NCBI RefSeq assembly: GCF_042433915.1
Contig: NZ_JBHLUN010000004.1
Coordinates: 1 to 64,000 of the forward strand
DNA from: Roseomonas elaeocarpi
Lineage (GTDB): Bacteria; Pseudomonadota; Alphaproteobacteria; Acetobacterales; Acetobacteraceae
Direction: 5' to 3'
DNA length: 64,000 nucleotides
Below are positions 52,219-60,853 of this stretch, piece by piece. The notes below the pieces were generated by a model, which saw only the letters and a program-made list of their open reading frames with translations, was not told where the DNA came from and ran no database searches. The position numbers and the translations under genes are program-made. Numbering within the stretch: the stretch's first letter is position 1; each line of letters starts with the position of its first letter.

Positions 52219-52486
52219 GTCTGGCTCCTCCGTGTTCGGGACGCAGGATAGGATGTCGCGGGGCTTCAGCGCAGCCGTCGCGGGGCGAGGCTGCCCTGCC
52301 CGTCCGCGGCGAGGCCACCGCGGCGACCCCGCGGAAGCGGCCGGCCCGGACGGAACGGGGCGGCCGTCCGCGGTGCACGTCACGTGAACGACCGCCCCGA
52401 ATCAGGCACCGGCGATCAGGCCCGGACGGCTACGCCCGGTTGATCATACCCGGGCGGTCGGGTTCCTTCCGGACAGGCTGCGGCGC

Positions 52487-54595
52487 TCAGCGCGAGGCCG
52501 AGACCGAGCGCGCCCGGCTCATCGCCCCTTCCAGCTCCGCCGCATTGTTCAGCCGCGGAAAGGCCCCCGCCGCCAGCGCGTCCAGGCTCGTTGCCGGCAG
52601 GCCGAGGCGGCTGGCGTAGATCCAGGAATAGGTCAGCACGCGCTGCACGAAGAGGCGGGTTTCCGTGATCGGGATGGATTCGATGTAGAGGAACGGGTCG
52701 TCGCGGTCCTGGGTGTTGGGCTGCCAGCTCTGCAGCTTGCCCGGCCCCGCGTTGTAGGCCGCCAACACGCGGATCAGCCCGCCCCCGGTCACGTCCTGCC
52801 CCGCCAGGTGCAGCAGGTAGCGCTGTCCGAGTTCCAGGCTGAAGGCCGGGTCATGGAGACGCTGCATCCCGCCCGGACCGCCGAGCGAGCTGTCGCCGCT
52901 GATAAAGGAGGCGGTGGCCGGCATCAGCTGCATCAGCCCCCGCGCGCCCACCGGCGACACGGCACCGGGATCGAAGTTGGATTCCTGCCGCGCCAGCCCG
53001 TAGAGCAGGCTGGGATCGACGCGGTAGCCGCCCTGCGGCCTGAGGTTCGGTACGGGGAAGCGGGCGAAGTCGCGCGGGCGGCCGTCGGCGGTCTGCGCCA
53101 GGCCTGCGAGCTGGGCCGCGAACTCCGTCATGCCGGATTGCGTCGCCACCGCCAGCGAGGCGCGCGACAGGGCGGGGTTGCCCTGCACCGCGGGCCAGAG
53201 GCGGCGGAGCTCGGCCTCGGCACGGTCGCGCTGCCCGACCTGGAGCAGCGCCAGCGCGCGCCAGCCGCCGGCGGTCTCGGCCAGGGCCGCGGATTCCGCC
53301 TCGCCGCTCAGGTCGCGCTCCCACTCGAAGTTGGAGGGCAGGCCCAGCGCGCGGCGGGCCACCATGCCGTAGAAGGTGCGCGGCTCCTGCGCCGCCTGGA
53401 GCATCCAGCTCACGTAGAGCTGCGGCCGGCGGGCGCGCACCGCGGCGCGGGCGGTCCAGAAGGCGGCCGCCGAGCGCAGCACCGCGGGCGCGTCGTCGGC
53501 GCGGGCGGCAGCCTCGAAATAGGGCAGCGCCACGTCGAAGCGGTTGTGGCCCCAGGCGGCCAGCCCCGCCACGAAGGCGGCATTGGCGTGGCCGGGCGTG
53601 GCGCGCACCGCGGCGGCGGCCACCCCGAAGGCTTCCTCGTCCTTCCCCTGCTGGAACAGCGTCAGCGCGAGGTCGGACTGCAGCAGCGAGGCATAGGCCG
53701 GGGTCATGCCCCGCGTGCCGCTGATCAGCCGCAGGGCGCCCGCGGCGTCGCCGGCGGCCGCGCGCTCGGCCACGCTGCGGTCCAGCGCCGGGTTGCGCAC
53801 GACGCTGCGGCTGGCGGGAACGCTTTCCTCCGGCACGATGTCGGTGGAGGAGGACAGGGTCGCGTCAGGCGGCGGCGGCGGCAGGCTGGCGCCGCGCGGG
53901 CTGGCTTCCACCAGCATGGCGTAGATCCGCGGGGCGTCCGGGTGGTCGGCATTCGTGGCGAGCCAGTTCTGCAACTCGCCGGTTCCGGGGGCCGGCCCCA
54001 GGTGGCGCAGCCAGCGATCGGCCAGCACGTGGCCCAGCAGGCGGCGGTCGTCGAGCCGGGCGGTTTCCGCACTGGCCGCGTTGAGGTCGCCGGCCGCCTG
54101 GGCCGCGAAGATCCGCCGCAGCCGCGCCGCATCGGAGGGCGCCAGGGGCTCCGGCAGGGGCGCCGCGCCGCTGGGGCGCAGCGCCGGGGCCAGCGCCAGT
54201 TCGCGGTCGGAGATGGCGCGGCTGGAAACGTTGCCGCCGCCCTGGCTGCCGGAGGACGCGACGGTGCGCTCGGTGCTGCGGGCCGGGCGGCGGGGTGCCG
54301 CGGAACGGGCGGCCTCGGCCAGGGTCGCGACCTGGCGGCGTGGCGTGGTGGCCCAGCCGCGGGCGCGCGCGGCGTCGCGGCCGGCCGAGGCGCTGAAGGC
54401 GGCCGTGGCCTGGCTGACCGACCGGCCGGCGGCAGGCCCCGAGGTGGTGGAGGCCTGCGCGGCGGAGCCGGCGCCCAGCGTTGCCACCAGCATGATGAGG
54501 CCAAGTCTTCGCAACGGCCGGGGGTGAAGCGCGAGGCCACGAACGGTTCGGCGATAGGCCGGACGGTTCAGGCCTCTGAGGCGATGAACTCCCAT
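52487..54595 (-). CDS. soluble lytic murein transglycosylase (Slt70-like)
   Basis: A 702-residue periplasmic enzyme. Signal near residues 26-48 (LRRLGLIMLVATLGAGSAAQ), a disordered stretch, a superhelical U-domain of about 300 residues, and the C-terminal SLT domain: LYGLARQESNFDPGAVSP with catalytic Glu 538, ARGLMQLMPATA and LAAYNAGPGKL. It cleaves peptidoglycan to 1,6-anhydro-MurNAc products, the input for AnmK encoded at 3.5 kb. The start at 54595 has a weak ribosome-binding site; a GTG at 54544, nearer the signal, is possible. Confidence 0.92.
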   Translation of the reverse strand: MGVHRLRGLNRPAYRRTVRGLALHPRPLRRLGLIMLVATLGAGSAAQASTTSGPAAGRSVSQATAAFSASAGRDAARARGWATTPRRQVATLAEAARSAAPRRPARSTERTVASSGSQGGGNVSSRAISDRELALAPALRPSGAAPLPEPLAPSDAARLRRIFAAQAAGDLNAASAETARLDDRRLLGHVLADRWLRHLGPAPGTGELQNWLATNADHPDAPRIYAMLVEASPRGASLPPPPPDATLSSSTDIVPEESVPASRSVVRNPALDRSVAERAAAGDAAGALRLISGTRGMTPAYASLLQSDLALTLFQQGKDEEAFGVAAAAVRATPGHANAAFVAGLAAWGHNRFDVALPYFEAAARADDAPAVLRSAAAFWTARAAVRARRPQLYVSWMLQAAQEPRTFYGMVARRALGLPSNFEWERDLSGEAESAALAETAGGWRALALLQVGQRDRAEAELRRLWPAVQGNPALSRASLAVATQSGMTEFAAQLAGLAQTADGRPRDFARFPVPNLRPQGGYRVDPSLLYGLARQESNFDPGAVSPVGARGLMQLMPATASFISGDSSLGGPGGMQRLHDPAFSLELGQRYLLHLAGQDVTGGGLIRVLAAYNAGPGKLQSWQPNTQDRDDPFLYIESIPITETRLFVQRVLTYSWIYASRLGLPATSLDALAAGAFPRLNNAAELEGAMSRARSVSASR

Positions 54596-54667
54596 GCCCG
54601 AGGCGTTAACGGCTCGGGGACGGCGATGGCAAGACCGATATGCGAGACATTCATCAAATATTGAGAC

Positions 54668-54690
54668 AAACTCGCGTAGCTGGCGAGTTT
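54668..54690. terminator. 8-bp hairpin between udg and slt
   Basis: AAACTCGC (54668-54675) and GCGAGTTT (54683-54690) pair perfectly, loop GTAGCTG, in a 183-bp AT-richer spacer. It could end the udg transcript (weak T-rich tail on the minus strand) or be an operator for slt. Confidence 0.4.
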
Positions 54691-54778
54691 CCGCGCCTTC
54701 CGAGGGTCACGTTCACGTCATACCTGCACTGCAGCACGACTTTCCACGGCGCCGAAACCCCCGTCCTGCGCGTTGCGG

Positions 54779-55711
54779 TCAGCTCCAGGGGATCGTCGCG
54801 GTGCCGTCCAGCACCTGGCGCAGCAGCAGCAGGTCCTGCCAGGCCTCGCGCTTGGCCGAGGGCTGCCGCAGGAGATAGGCGGGATGCAGCGTGGCCAGCG
54901 CCGGCACGGTTCCCAGCCCCTCGATCTCCATACGGTGCCAGCGGCCGCGCAGGCGGGTGATGCCCTCCTTGGCGCCCAGCATCGCCTTGGCCGCCGTGCC
55001 GCCCAGCAGCACCACGTGGCGCGGCCGGGCCAGCGCGATGTGGCGGCGGATAAAGGGCAGGAACAGCGACACCTCGGCATCGGTGGGCGTGCGGTTGCCG
55101 GGCGGGCGCCAGCACAGGATGTTGCTGAGGTAGAAGTTGCTCGCGCGGTCCAGCCCGATGCTGGCCACCATACGGTCCAGCAGCCGGCCCGACACGCCCA
55201 CGAAGGGCTTTCCCAGCCGGTCCTCGTCGGCGCCGGGCGCCTCGCCGATCATCATCAGCCCGCTTTCCGCCACGCCGTCGGAGAAGACGATGTTGGTGGC
55301 GGTGTCGCGCAGGCTGGCCTCGAAGCGCTCCATCGCGGCCTTGAGTGCCTCCAGGCTGTCGGCCTCGGCCGCGAGGTCCGCCGCCCGGCGCGCGGCCGGC
55401 GTCAGCACCGCGGCGGCGGAGATCCGGGCCGCGGCGCGGCGGGGGGCCGCGGCCTCGCCGAAGAGGTTGGCCCCCGCACTGCCCCCTGCGCCCGCCGCCA
55501 GGTCCGGCTCGCTCCCGGTGGTGGCGGCCGCGGGCGCCGGCGCGGAACGGGCCGTGGGCGGGAGGCGGAAGGGCGTGACGTCGGCCGCCGGCGCGGTGCG
55601 GTCGCGCGGGTCCTCGTCCAGCGCCTCGTCGACGCCCCAGGCCAGTTGCAGGGCCAGGGCATCGCGGAGCGCATCGCGAAGGGCGGCGGTCTCGTCCTCG
55701 ACAGGGTGCAT
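54779..55711 (-). CDS. uracil-DNA glycosylase, family-4-like without iron-sulfur ligands
   Basis: A 310-residue protein. The C-terminal 200 residues are the family-4/5 fold: motif 1 GEAPGADEDRLGKPFVG and motif 2 HPAYLLRQPSAK are intact, as is RPPGNRTPT. It removes uracil from DNA. The first of the four Fe-S cysteines of the family, usually just before TRTNxVF-like sequence, is Ser here (FEASLRDTATNIVF), and only one Cys (NILCWRPP) is present. A 90-residue Pro/Ala linker precedes the domain. The ETF-QO gene is divergent. Confidence 0.88.
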   Translation of the reverse strand: MHPVEDETAALRDALRDALALQLAWGVDEALDEDPRDRTAPAADVTPFRLPPTARSAPAPAAATTGSEPDLAAGAGGSAGANLFGEAAAPRRAAARISAAAVLTPAARRAADLAAEADSLEALKAAMERFEASLRDTATNIVFSDGVAESGLMMIGEAPGADEDRLGKPFVGVSGRLLDRMVASIGLDRASNFYLSNILCWRPPGNRTPTDAEVSLFLPFIRRHIALARPRHVVLLGGTAAKAMLGAKEGITRLRGRWHRMEIEGLGTVPALATLHPAYLLRQPSAKREAWQDLLLLRQVLDGTATIPWS

Positions 55712-55867
55712 CACGCCCCATATCGGGCCTTGGGGGCCCCGCGTGCAACCGGGGTTCCCCGCCCGGAAGGGGGCCGCTACATCAGGCCGCCGCCCGAAGA
55801 ACCCTGTTTCGCTGAAGAACCCCGTTCTGAACGCGCCACCGATGCCACTGCCCGAGGAGGTTTCCCG

Positions 55868-57586
55868 ATGACCGAGCGCGAAAGCATGGAGTTCGACGTG
55901 CTGATCGTCGGTGCGGGTCCGGCCGGGCTGGCGGCGGCGATCCGGCTCAAGCAGGTGGCGCCCGACGCTTCCGTTTGCGTGGTGGAAAAGGGCTCCGAGG
56001 TGGGGGCGCATATCCTGTCGGGCGCGGTGATCGAGCCCCGCGCGCTGGACGAGCTGCTGCCTGAGTGGCGCGACGACATGCCGGCGCTCACCACGCCGGC
56101 CACCGAGGACCGCTTCATGCTGCTCACCGAGCGGCGCGCCTTCCGGCTGCCGACCCCGCCGCAGATGCACAACGCGGGCAACTACGTGGTGTCCCTGGGT
56201 AATCTGTGCCGCTGGCTGGGCGCGCAGGCCGAGGCGCTGGGGGTGGAGATCTACCCGGGCTTCGCCGCCTCCGAGACGATCATCGAGGACGGCCCCGCGG
56301 GGCGGCGGGTTCAGGGCGTGGTGGCGGGCGTGATGGGCCTCACCCGCGACGGCGAGCCGGGGCCGAACTACCAGCCGGGCATGGAGCTGCGCGCCACCTA
56401 CACGCTGTTCGGCGAGGGCTGCCGCGGCTCGCTGACGCGCCGGCTGGAAGAGGAGTTCGACCTGCGGGCCGAGGCAGCGCCGCAGACCTACGCGCTGGGC
56501 ATCAAGGAGCTGTGGGAGATCCCCAAGGAGCGGCACACGCCCGGGCTGGTGTGGCACTCGGTGGGCTGGCCGCTGCCCCGCGACACCACCTACGGCGGCT
56601 CCTGGCTCTACATGCTGGGCGAGAACCTCGTGTCCGTCGGCTTCGTGGTGGGGCTGGACTACCCCAACCCGTGGCTCGCGCCCTTCGAGGAGTTCCAGCG
56701 CTTCAAGACCCACCCGGAGGTGCGCAAGATGCTGGAGGGCGGCAAGCGCATCGCCTACGGCGCGCGGGCGCTGAACGAGGGCGGCTGGCAGGCGGTGCCG
56801 CGCCTGGCCTTTCCCGGCGGCGCGCTGATCGGGGATGGCGCGGGCTTCCTCAACGTGCCCAAGATCAAGGGCACGCACCTGGCCATGAAGAGCGGCATGC
56901 TGGCGGCGGAAGCCGTGGCGGAGGCGCTGGCGGGCGACCGGCGCTCGGTGCTCGACGCCTACCCGCGGGCGGTCAAGACCTCCTGGATCGCAGGCGAACT
57001 GCAGGGCGTGCGCAACATCCGCCCGGGCTTCGCCAGGCTCGGCTTCTGGGGCGGCATGGCCAACGCGGCGCTCGACACCTACGTGCTCAAGGGCCGCGCG
57101 CCCTGGACCATGCGGCACCATGCCGACCACGAGACGCTGCGCGACGCGGCGAAGAGCCCGCGCATCCACTACCCCAAGCCCGACGGCGTGCTGACCTTCG
57201 ACCGGCTGAGCAGCGTGTTCCTGAGCAACACCAACCACGAGGAAGACCAGCCGGTCCACCTGCGGCTGGAAGACCCGTCGCGTTGGAAGGTGGTGAACTG
57301 GGATCGCTTCCGGTCGCCCGAAAGCCGCTACTGCCCGGCCGCGGTGTACGAGGCGGTGGGACCGGACGCGGAGCGCGAGCTGCGTGGCGAGCCCGACCCG
57401 CAGGCCCTGGAAGCGCCCGGCGGTGCGAGCGCCGAGGTGGAAGCAGGTGATAGCGGAGCGCGGCTGGTGATCAACGCGCAGAACTGCGTCCACTGCAAAA
57501 CCTGCGACATCAAGGACCCCACCCAGAACATCCGCTGGACCACGCCCGAAGGCGGCGGTGGGCCGAACTACATCGGCGGGATGTGA
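55868..57586 (+). CDS. electron transfer flavoprotein-ubiquinone oxidoreductase
   Basis: A 572-residue membrane-associated flavoprotein that passes electrons from ETF to ubiquinone. FAD motif FDVLIVGAGPAGLAAAIRL near residue 9; the membrane-binding and quinone domain follow; the C-terminal 4Fe-4S site shows Cys in SRYCPAAVYE and NCVHCKTCDIKDPTQNI. The ATG at 55868 has GAGGAGG seven bases upstream. Length is normal (550-600). It serves acyl-CoA and other dehydrogenases. Confidence 0.95.
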   Translation: MTERESMEFDVLIVGAGPAGLAAAIRLKQVAPDASVCVVEKGSEVGAHILSGAVIEPRALDELLPEWRDDMPALTTPATEDRFMLLTERRAFRLPTPPQMHNAGNYVVSLGNLCRWLGAQAEALGVEIYPGFAASETIIEDGPAGRRVQGVVAGVMGLTRDGEPGPNYQPGMELRATYTLFGEGCRGSLTRRLEEEFDLRAEAAPQTYALGIKELWEIPKERHTPGLVWHSVGWPLPRDTTYGGSWLYMLGENLVSVGFVVGLDYPNPWLAPFEEFQRFKTHPEVRKMLEGGKRIAYGARALNEGGWQAVPRLAFPGGALIGDGAGFLNVPKIKGTHLAMKSGMLAAEAVAEALAGDRRSVLDAYPRAVKTSWIAGELQGVRNIRPGFARLGFWGGMANAALDTYVLKGRAPWTMRHHADHETLRDAAKSPRIHYPKPDGVLTFDRLSSVFLSNTNHEEDQPVHLRLEDPSRWKVVNWDRFRSPESRYCPAAVYEAVGPDAERELRGEPDPQALEAPGGASAEVEAGDSGARLVINAQNCVHCKTCDIKDPTQNIRWTTPEGGGGPNYIGGM

Positions 57587-57599
57587 GGGGTTGCCCTGT

Positions 57600-57872
57600 C
57601 CCGGGGAGGGGGAGAAGGAGTTCCCCCCATCCCCGGACCCCTCGCCCCTCATCTTTTTTCAGGACGCTGCCGCGGGAGCGTGGCCAACGATGTGCGCTCC
57701 GGCTCGGTGAGCCGGAGCGAGGGACATGTCAGCCAGTGCTGAACAGCAGTTTCATTCGTTTCAGCCGCACTGGCCGCCGCCATACCGCGATCGACTCACC
57801 CCCGCCGCGCAGCAGCACTCTCAGAAGAAGATGAGTGGGGGTCCGGGGGAGAGAATTCCTTCTCTCCCCCGG
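57600..57872 (+). repeat. interspersed inverted-repeat element, copy 2
   Basis: About 273 bp between the convergent etfQO and phosphatase genes. Left end hairpin (57600-57637) then GACCCC..CTCATCTTTTTT and GACGCTGCCGCGGGA; central hairpin GCTCCGGCTC-GGT-GAGCCGGAGC (57696-57718); right end AAGATGAGTGGGGGTCCGG and a perfect 13-bp hairpin (57843-57855 with 57860-57872, loop TTCC). It matches copy 3 closely in the left half and copy 1 in reverse. The hairpin plus T6 could terminate etfQO transcription. Confidence 0.88.
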
Positions 57873-57898
57873 GACCACGCCACGCCTGAGCCGCGGCC

Positions 57899-58456
57899 TC
57901 AGCCGTGGCGCCAGACCACCTCGGCCGGCGGCGGGGTGTTGGGGTCGCAGCGCAGCCACTGGCAGTTGCCGACGGATTGTCCGGTCATGGCCAGGATGAA
58001 GCCCCAGTGGCTGACCACCACGGTGTGGGCCCAGTCCTCGCGCAGGGCCATCTCCTGGCGGAAGCCGTTGGCGCGAGCGATCACGTCCTCCGCCGGCTCC
58101 TCTCGCTGCGGCCACCAGACCTCCTCCACCGCGGTGAAGTCGTGGCTCGGCCAGTCGGCCGCGAGGCGGCTGATGGGGGAGCCCACGTCGCAGCTCAGCG
58201 CGTAGCGTTCCCGCACCACGGGCGCGATCAGCACCGGCAGGCCCAGCCTTTCGGCCAGCGGCGCCGCGGTTTGCAGCGCGCGGGTATAAGGGCTGGCGAC
58301 GATGCGGCGGATGTCCTCGCCCGCCAGCTCGTCGGCGGCGCGGCGGGCCTGTTCCTCGCCCAGCGGGGTCAGGCGCGGGTCCTCGATGCCCGGGTCCACC
58401 TTGGTGGCGGTGAAGTGGAGGTTGAACTCGCTTTGGCCGTGACGCAGCAGGATCAT
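57899..58456 (-). CDS. histidine phosphatase superfamily protein
   Basis: A 185-residue phosphoglycerate-mutase-fold phosphatase. The phosphohistidine motif LLRHGQSEFN starts at residue 3 and the second His is in VVVSHWGFIL; Arg in SPYTRALQTA completes the pocket. The ATG at 58456 puts the motif at the usual place. Substrates of such single-domain members vary (sugar phosphates, proteins). Confidence 0.88.
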   Translation of the reverse strand: MILLRHGQSEFNLHFTATKVDPGIEDPRLTPLGEEQARRAADELAGEDIRRIVASPYTRALQTAAPLAERLGLPVLIAPVVRERYALSCDVGSPISRLAADWPSHDFTAVEEVWWPQREEPAEDVIARANGFRQEMALREDWAHTVVVSHWGFILAMTGQSVGNCQWLRCDPNTPPPAEVVWRHG

Positions 58457-58678
58457 GCCGTGCAACTTGGCGGCGGCACCGGGATCGGGCAATGGGCGGC
58501 CATCGTGCGGTTGTCCACCGTGGCGGCGCCGCCGGGATCGCGTGGGATGTTCGCCGGATTGATCCACCGAACGGTGACGAGTTCGGTTTCATAACGTTGC
58601 CCTGTCGGCTTCGGGACGCTCCGGGCGTTGTGTTACGTGGCGTTCATCACCACCTTCGGCCCCGAGAAGGAGTTCAAG

Positions 58679-59353
58679 ATGCAAGGCGGCTTCCCCATCG
58701 ACCTGATCCTGTTCGCGATGGTCGCGGCCTTCCTGGTGCTGCGCCTGCGATCCGTGCTGGGCCGCCGCACCGGCTTCGAACGCCCGCCCGAGGCACGCCC
58801 GGCCACCAACGGCTTCCGTCCCCGCACCGTCGAGGGCGAGGCCACCGAGGTGCCTCCGGCGCAGCCGCGCACGCCCGAGCACGTCGTGGTGCCCGACGCG
58901 CGCAGCCCGGCGGGGCAGGCCATCGCCCGTATCCGTGGCGTCGATCCGTCCTTCGATCCGCGCCACTTCCTGGGTGGTGCCGAGGCGGCCTTCGGGATGA
59001 TCGTGAACGCCTTCGCCCGCGGCGATCGTGGCACGCTGCGCGACCTGCTGGGCCCGGACACCTTCGCGGGCTTCGAGGGCGCGATTCAGGCGCGCGAGGC
59101 GGCGGGCGAGTCCCAGCGCACCGAGATCCGTTCCATGCAGAACGTCAGCATCGAGGCGGCCGACCTGCGCGGCACCGTGGCCGACATCACCGTGCGCTTC
59201 GTGTCGGACCAGGTGAACGTCACGCTCGGCGCCGACAACAAGCCGGTCGCCGGCGCCGACGCGGTGGCGGAGCTGACCGACCTTTGGACCTTCCAGCGTG
59301 ACCTGCGCGGCAGCGACCCGACCTGGAAGCTGGTGGACACCCGCTCGGCGTGA
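58679..59353 (+). CDS. timA: TimA/Tim44-domain protein
   Basis: A 224-residue protein with an N-terminal membrane helix (IDLILFAMVAAFLVLRL), a Pro/Glu linker and a C-terminal Tim44-like domain (FLGGAEAAFGMIVNAFARGD ... LTDLWTFQRDLRGSDPTWKL). Alphaproteobacterial TimA is the bacterial relative of mitochondrial Tim44 and lies beside mltA, as here; it acts at the inner membrane. AAGGAG precedes the ATG. Its stop overlaps the mltA start (TGATG). Confidence 0.9.
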   Translation: MQGGFPIDLILFAMVAAFLVLRLRSVLGRRTGFERPPEARPATNGFRPRTVEGEATEVPPAQPRTPEHVVVPDARSPAGQAIARIRGVDPSFDPRHFLGGAEAAFGMIVNAFARGDRGTLRDLLGPDTFAGFEGAIQAREAAGESQRTEIRSMQNVSIEAADLRGTVADITVRFVSDQVNVTLGADNKPVAGADAVAELTDLWTFQRDLRGSDPTWKLVDTRSA

Positions 59354-60717
59354 TGCGGGCGCTTCGGCGGGGCGCTTCTCCGCTCCTCCGGGGCGCGATC
59401 ACCCTGCTCGCCCTGACGCTAACGGGGATGCGGGGCCTGCCGGATGGCGGGACGGCGCAGGCGCGCGAGGTCCGCGTCACGCGCGGTTCCGCGGTCGCCG
59501 GGCCACGCAACATGGTGCAGCGCCGGCTGATGATGCAGCGGCAGCTGGCCCGGCGCGAAGCCATCGCCCGCGGCGTGAAGGTGGCGCCCCTTCCCGCGAT
59601 CGCGGGCCTCGGCGGCGGTGGCGGCGCGGCGCCGAGCGCCCCGGTGCTGGTGCAGGCGGCCTCCTGGCGGGACCTGCCGGGCTGGGATAGCGACCGGGTG
59701 AGCGAGGCGCTTCCGGCGCTCCTGGCCTCCTGCCGCTCCATCGGCGCGATGTCGCGGGAGCGTGCGATGGGCGGGGCGGTGGCGCTGGCCACCACGGCCG
59801 ACGACTGGCGTGCCGCCTGCGCCGAACTTTCCAGAGCTGCGGGCGGCAGCGCGCAAGGACGTGACGCGCGTCTGCGCGCCGCCATCGAGGCGAGCTTCAC
59901 CCCCAACCTCGTCGGCGAAAGCATCCTGACCGGGTATTACGAGCCAGTGCTGCGCGGCTCGCTGACGCGGGGCGGGCCGTTCCAGACGCCGCTCTACGCC
60001 CCGCCGGCGGAACATGTTCAGCGCGACCAGCCGGGCAGCGAGCGGCCGGTGCACGGGCAGGTGGTGGACGGCAAGCTGGTGCCCCTGCCCGACCGCGCGG
60101 CGATCCAGGACGGGGCGCTGGAAGGCCGCGGGCTGGAGCTCGCCTGGGTGGATGACCCGGTGGACGCCTTCTTCCTGCAGATCCAGGGCTCGGGCCGCAT
60201 CGCGCTGCCGGACGGCAAGGTGCTGCGGCTGGGCTTCGCCGGCCAGAACGGCCAGCCCTATCGCGCCGTCGGCCGGTCCCTGATCGAGAGCGGGGCGCTG
60301 ACGCGGGCGGGCATGTCGGCCCAGGCGATCCGCGACTGGATGCGCGATGCGGGCCCTGAGAAGACCGAGGCGTTGATGGCGGAGAACCCGTCCTACATCT
60401 TCTTCCAGCCGCGCCCAGAGCTGCGCGACAACCAGGGCCCGATCGGCGCCATGGGCATTCCGCTGACCCCGGAACGCTCCGTGGCGGTGGACCCCTCGGT
60501 GGTGCCGCTGGGCGCGCCGGTCTTCGTGGCGGGGCCCAACACCCGCCGTCTGCTGGCCGCGCAGGACACCGGCGGCGCGATCCGCGGGCCGGGGCGCGGC
60601 GACCTGTTCCGCGGCTGGGGCGATGCCGCCGGGGCCAAGGCCGGCACGACGCACGAGGCGATCCGGATGTGGGTGCTGGTGCCCCGCCAGGCGGCGGTGG
60701 CGATGGGCGGCAACTGA
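59353..60717 (+). CDS. mltA: membrane-bound lytic murein transglycosylase A
   Basis: A 454-residue MltA: signal peptide about 14-38, then the family double-psi barrel and 3D domain. ILTGYYEPVLRGS, FFLQIQGSGRIALPDGK, and the 3D motif LAAQDTGGAIRGPGRGDLF with its three Asp are present. It cuts glycan strands to anhydro-muropeptides in the periplasm, feeding the recycling genes at the window's left end. A GTG directly before the ATG is an alternative start. The Smr gene follows. Confidence 0.94.
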   Translation: MRALRRGASPLLRGAITLLALTLTGMRGLPDGGTAQAREVRVTRGSAVAGPRNMVQRRLMMQRQLARREAIARGVKVAPLPAIAGLGGGGGAAPSAPVLVQAASWRDLPGWDSDRVSEALPALLASCRSIGAMSRERAMGGAVALATTADDWRAACAELSRAAGGSAQGRDARLRAAIEASFTPNLVGESILTGYYEPVLRGSLTRGGPFQTPLYAPPAEHVQRDQPGSERPVHGQVVDGKLVPLPDRAAIQDGALEGRGLELAWVDDPVDAFFLQIQGSGRIALPDGKVLRLGFAGQNGQPYRAVGRSLIESGALTRAGMSAQAIRDWMRDAGPEKTEALMAENPSYIFFQPRPELRDNQGPIGAMGIPLTPERSVAVDPSVVPLGAPVFVAGPNTRRLLAAQDTGGAIRGPGRGDLFRGWGDAAGAKAGTTHEAIRMWVLVPRQAAVAMGGN

Positions 60718-60853
60718 ACACCCCGCGCTTCCGCGCAGCGCAGGCCGAAAACCGTGCCGCCGCGTGCATTCGCGCGGCGTTTCCGTTAGTCCGGGCAGGA
60801 TCCGGCCGCGCATCCCGCGGTCACTTCCCGCCCCTCCTGTTTCGAGGAACCCC

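Noticed and set aside
57583..57834. Small proteins encoded by repeat copies 2 and 3 (similar translations containing TLPRERG and CALRL)
   Set aside because: The similarity only reflects the DNA repeat; copy 1 does not keep the frame, starts lack ribosome-binding sites, and hairpins dominate the sequence.
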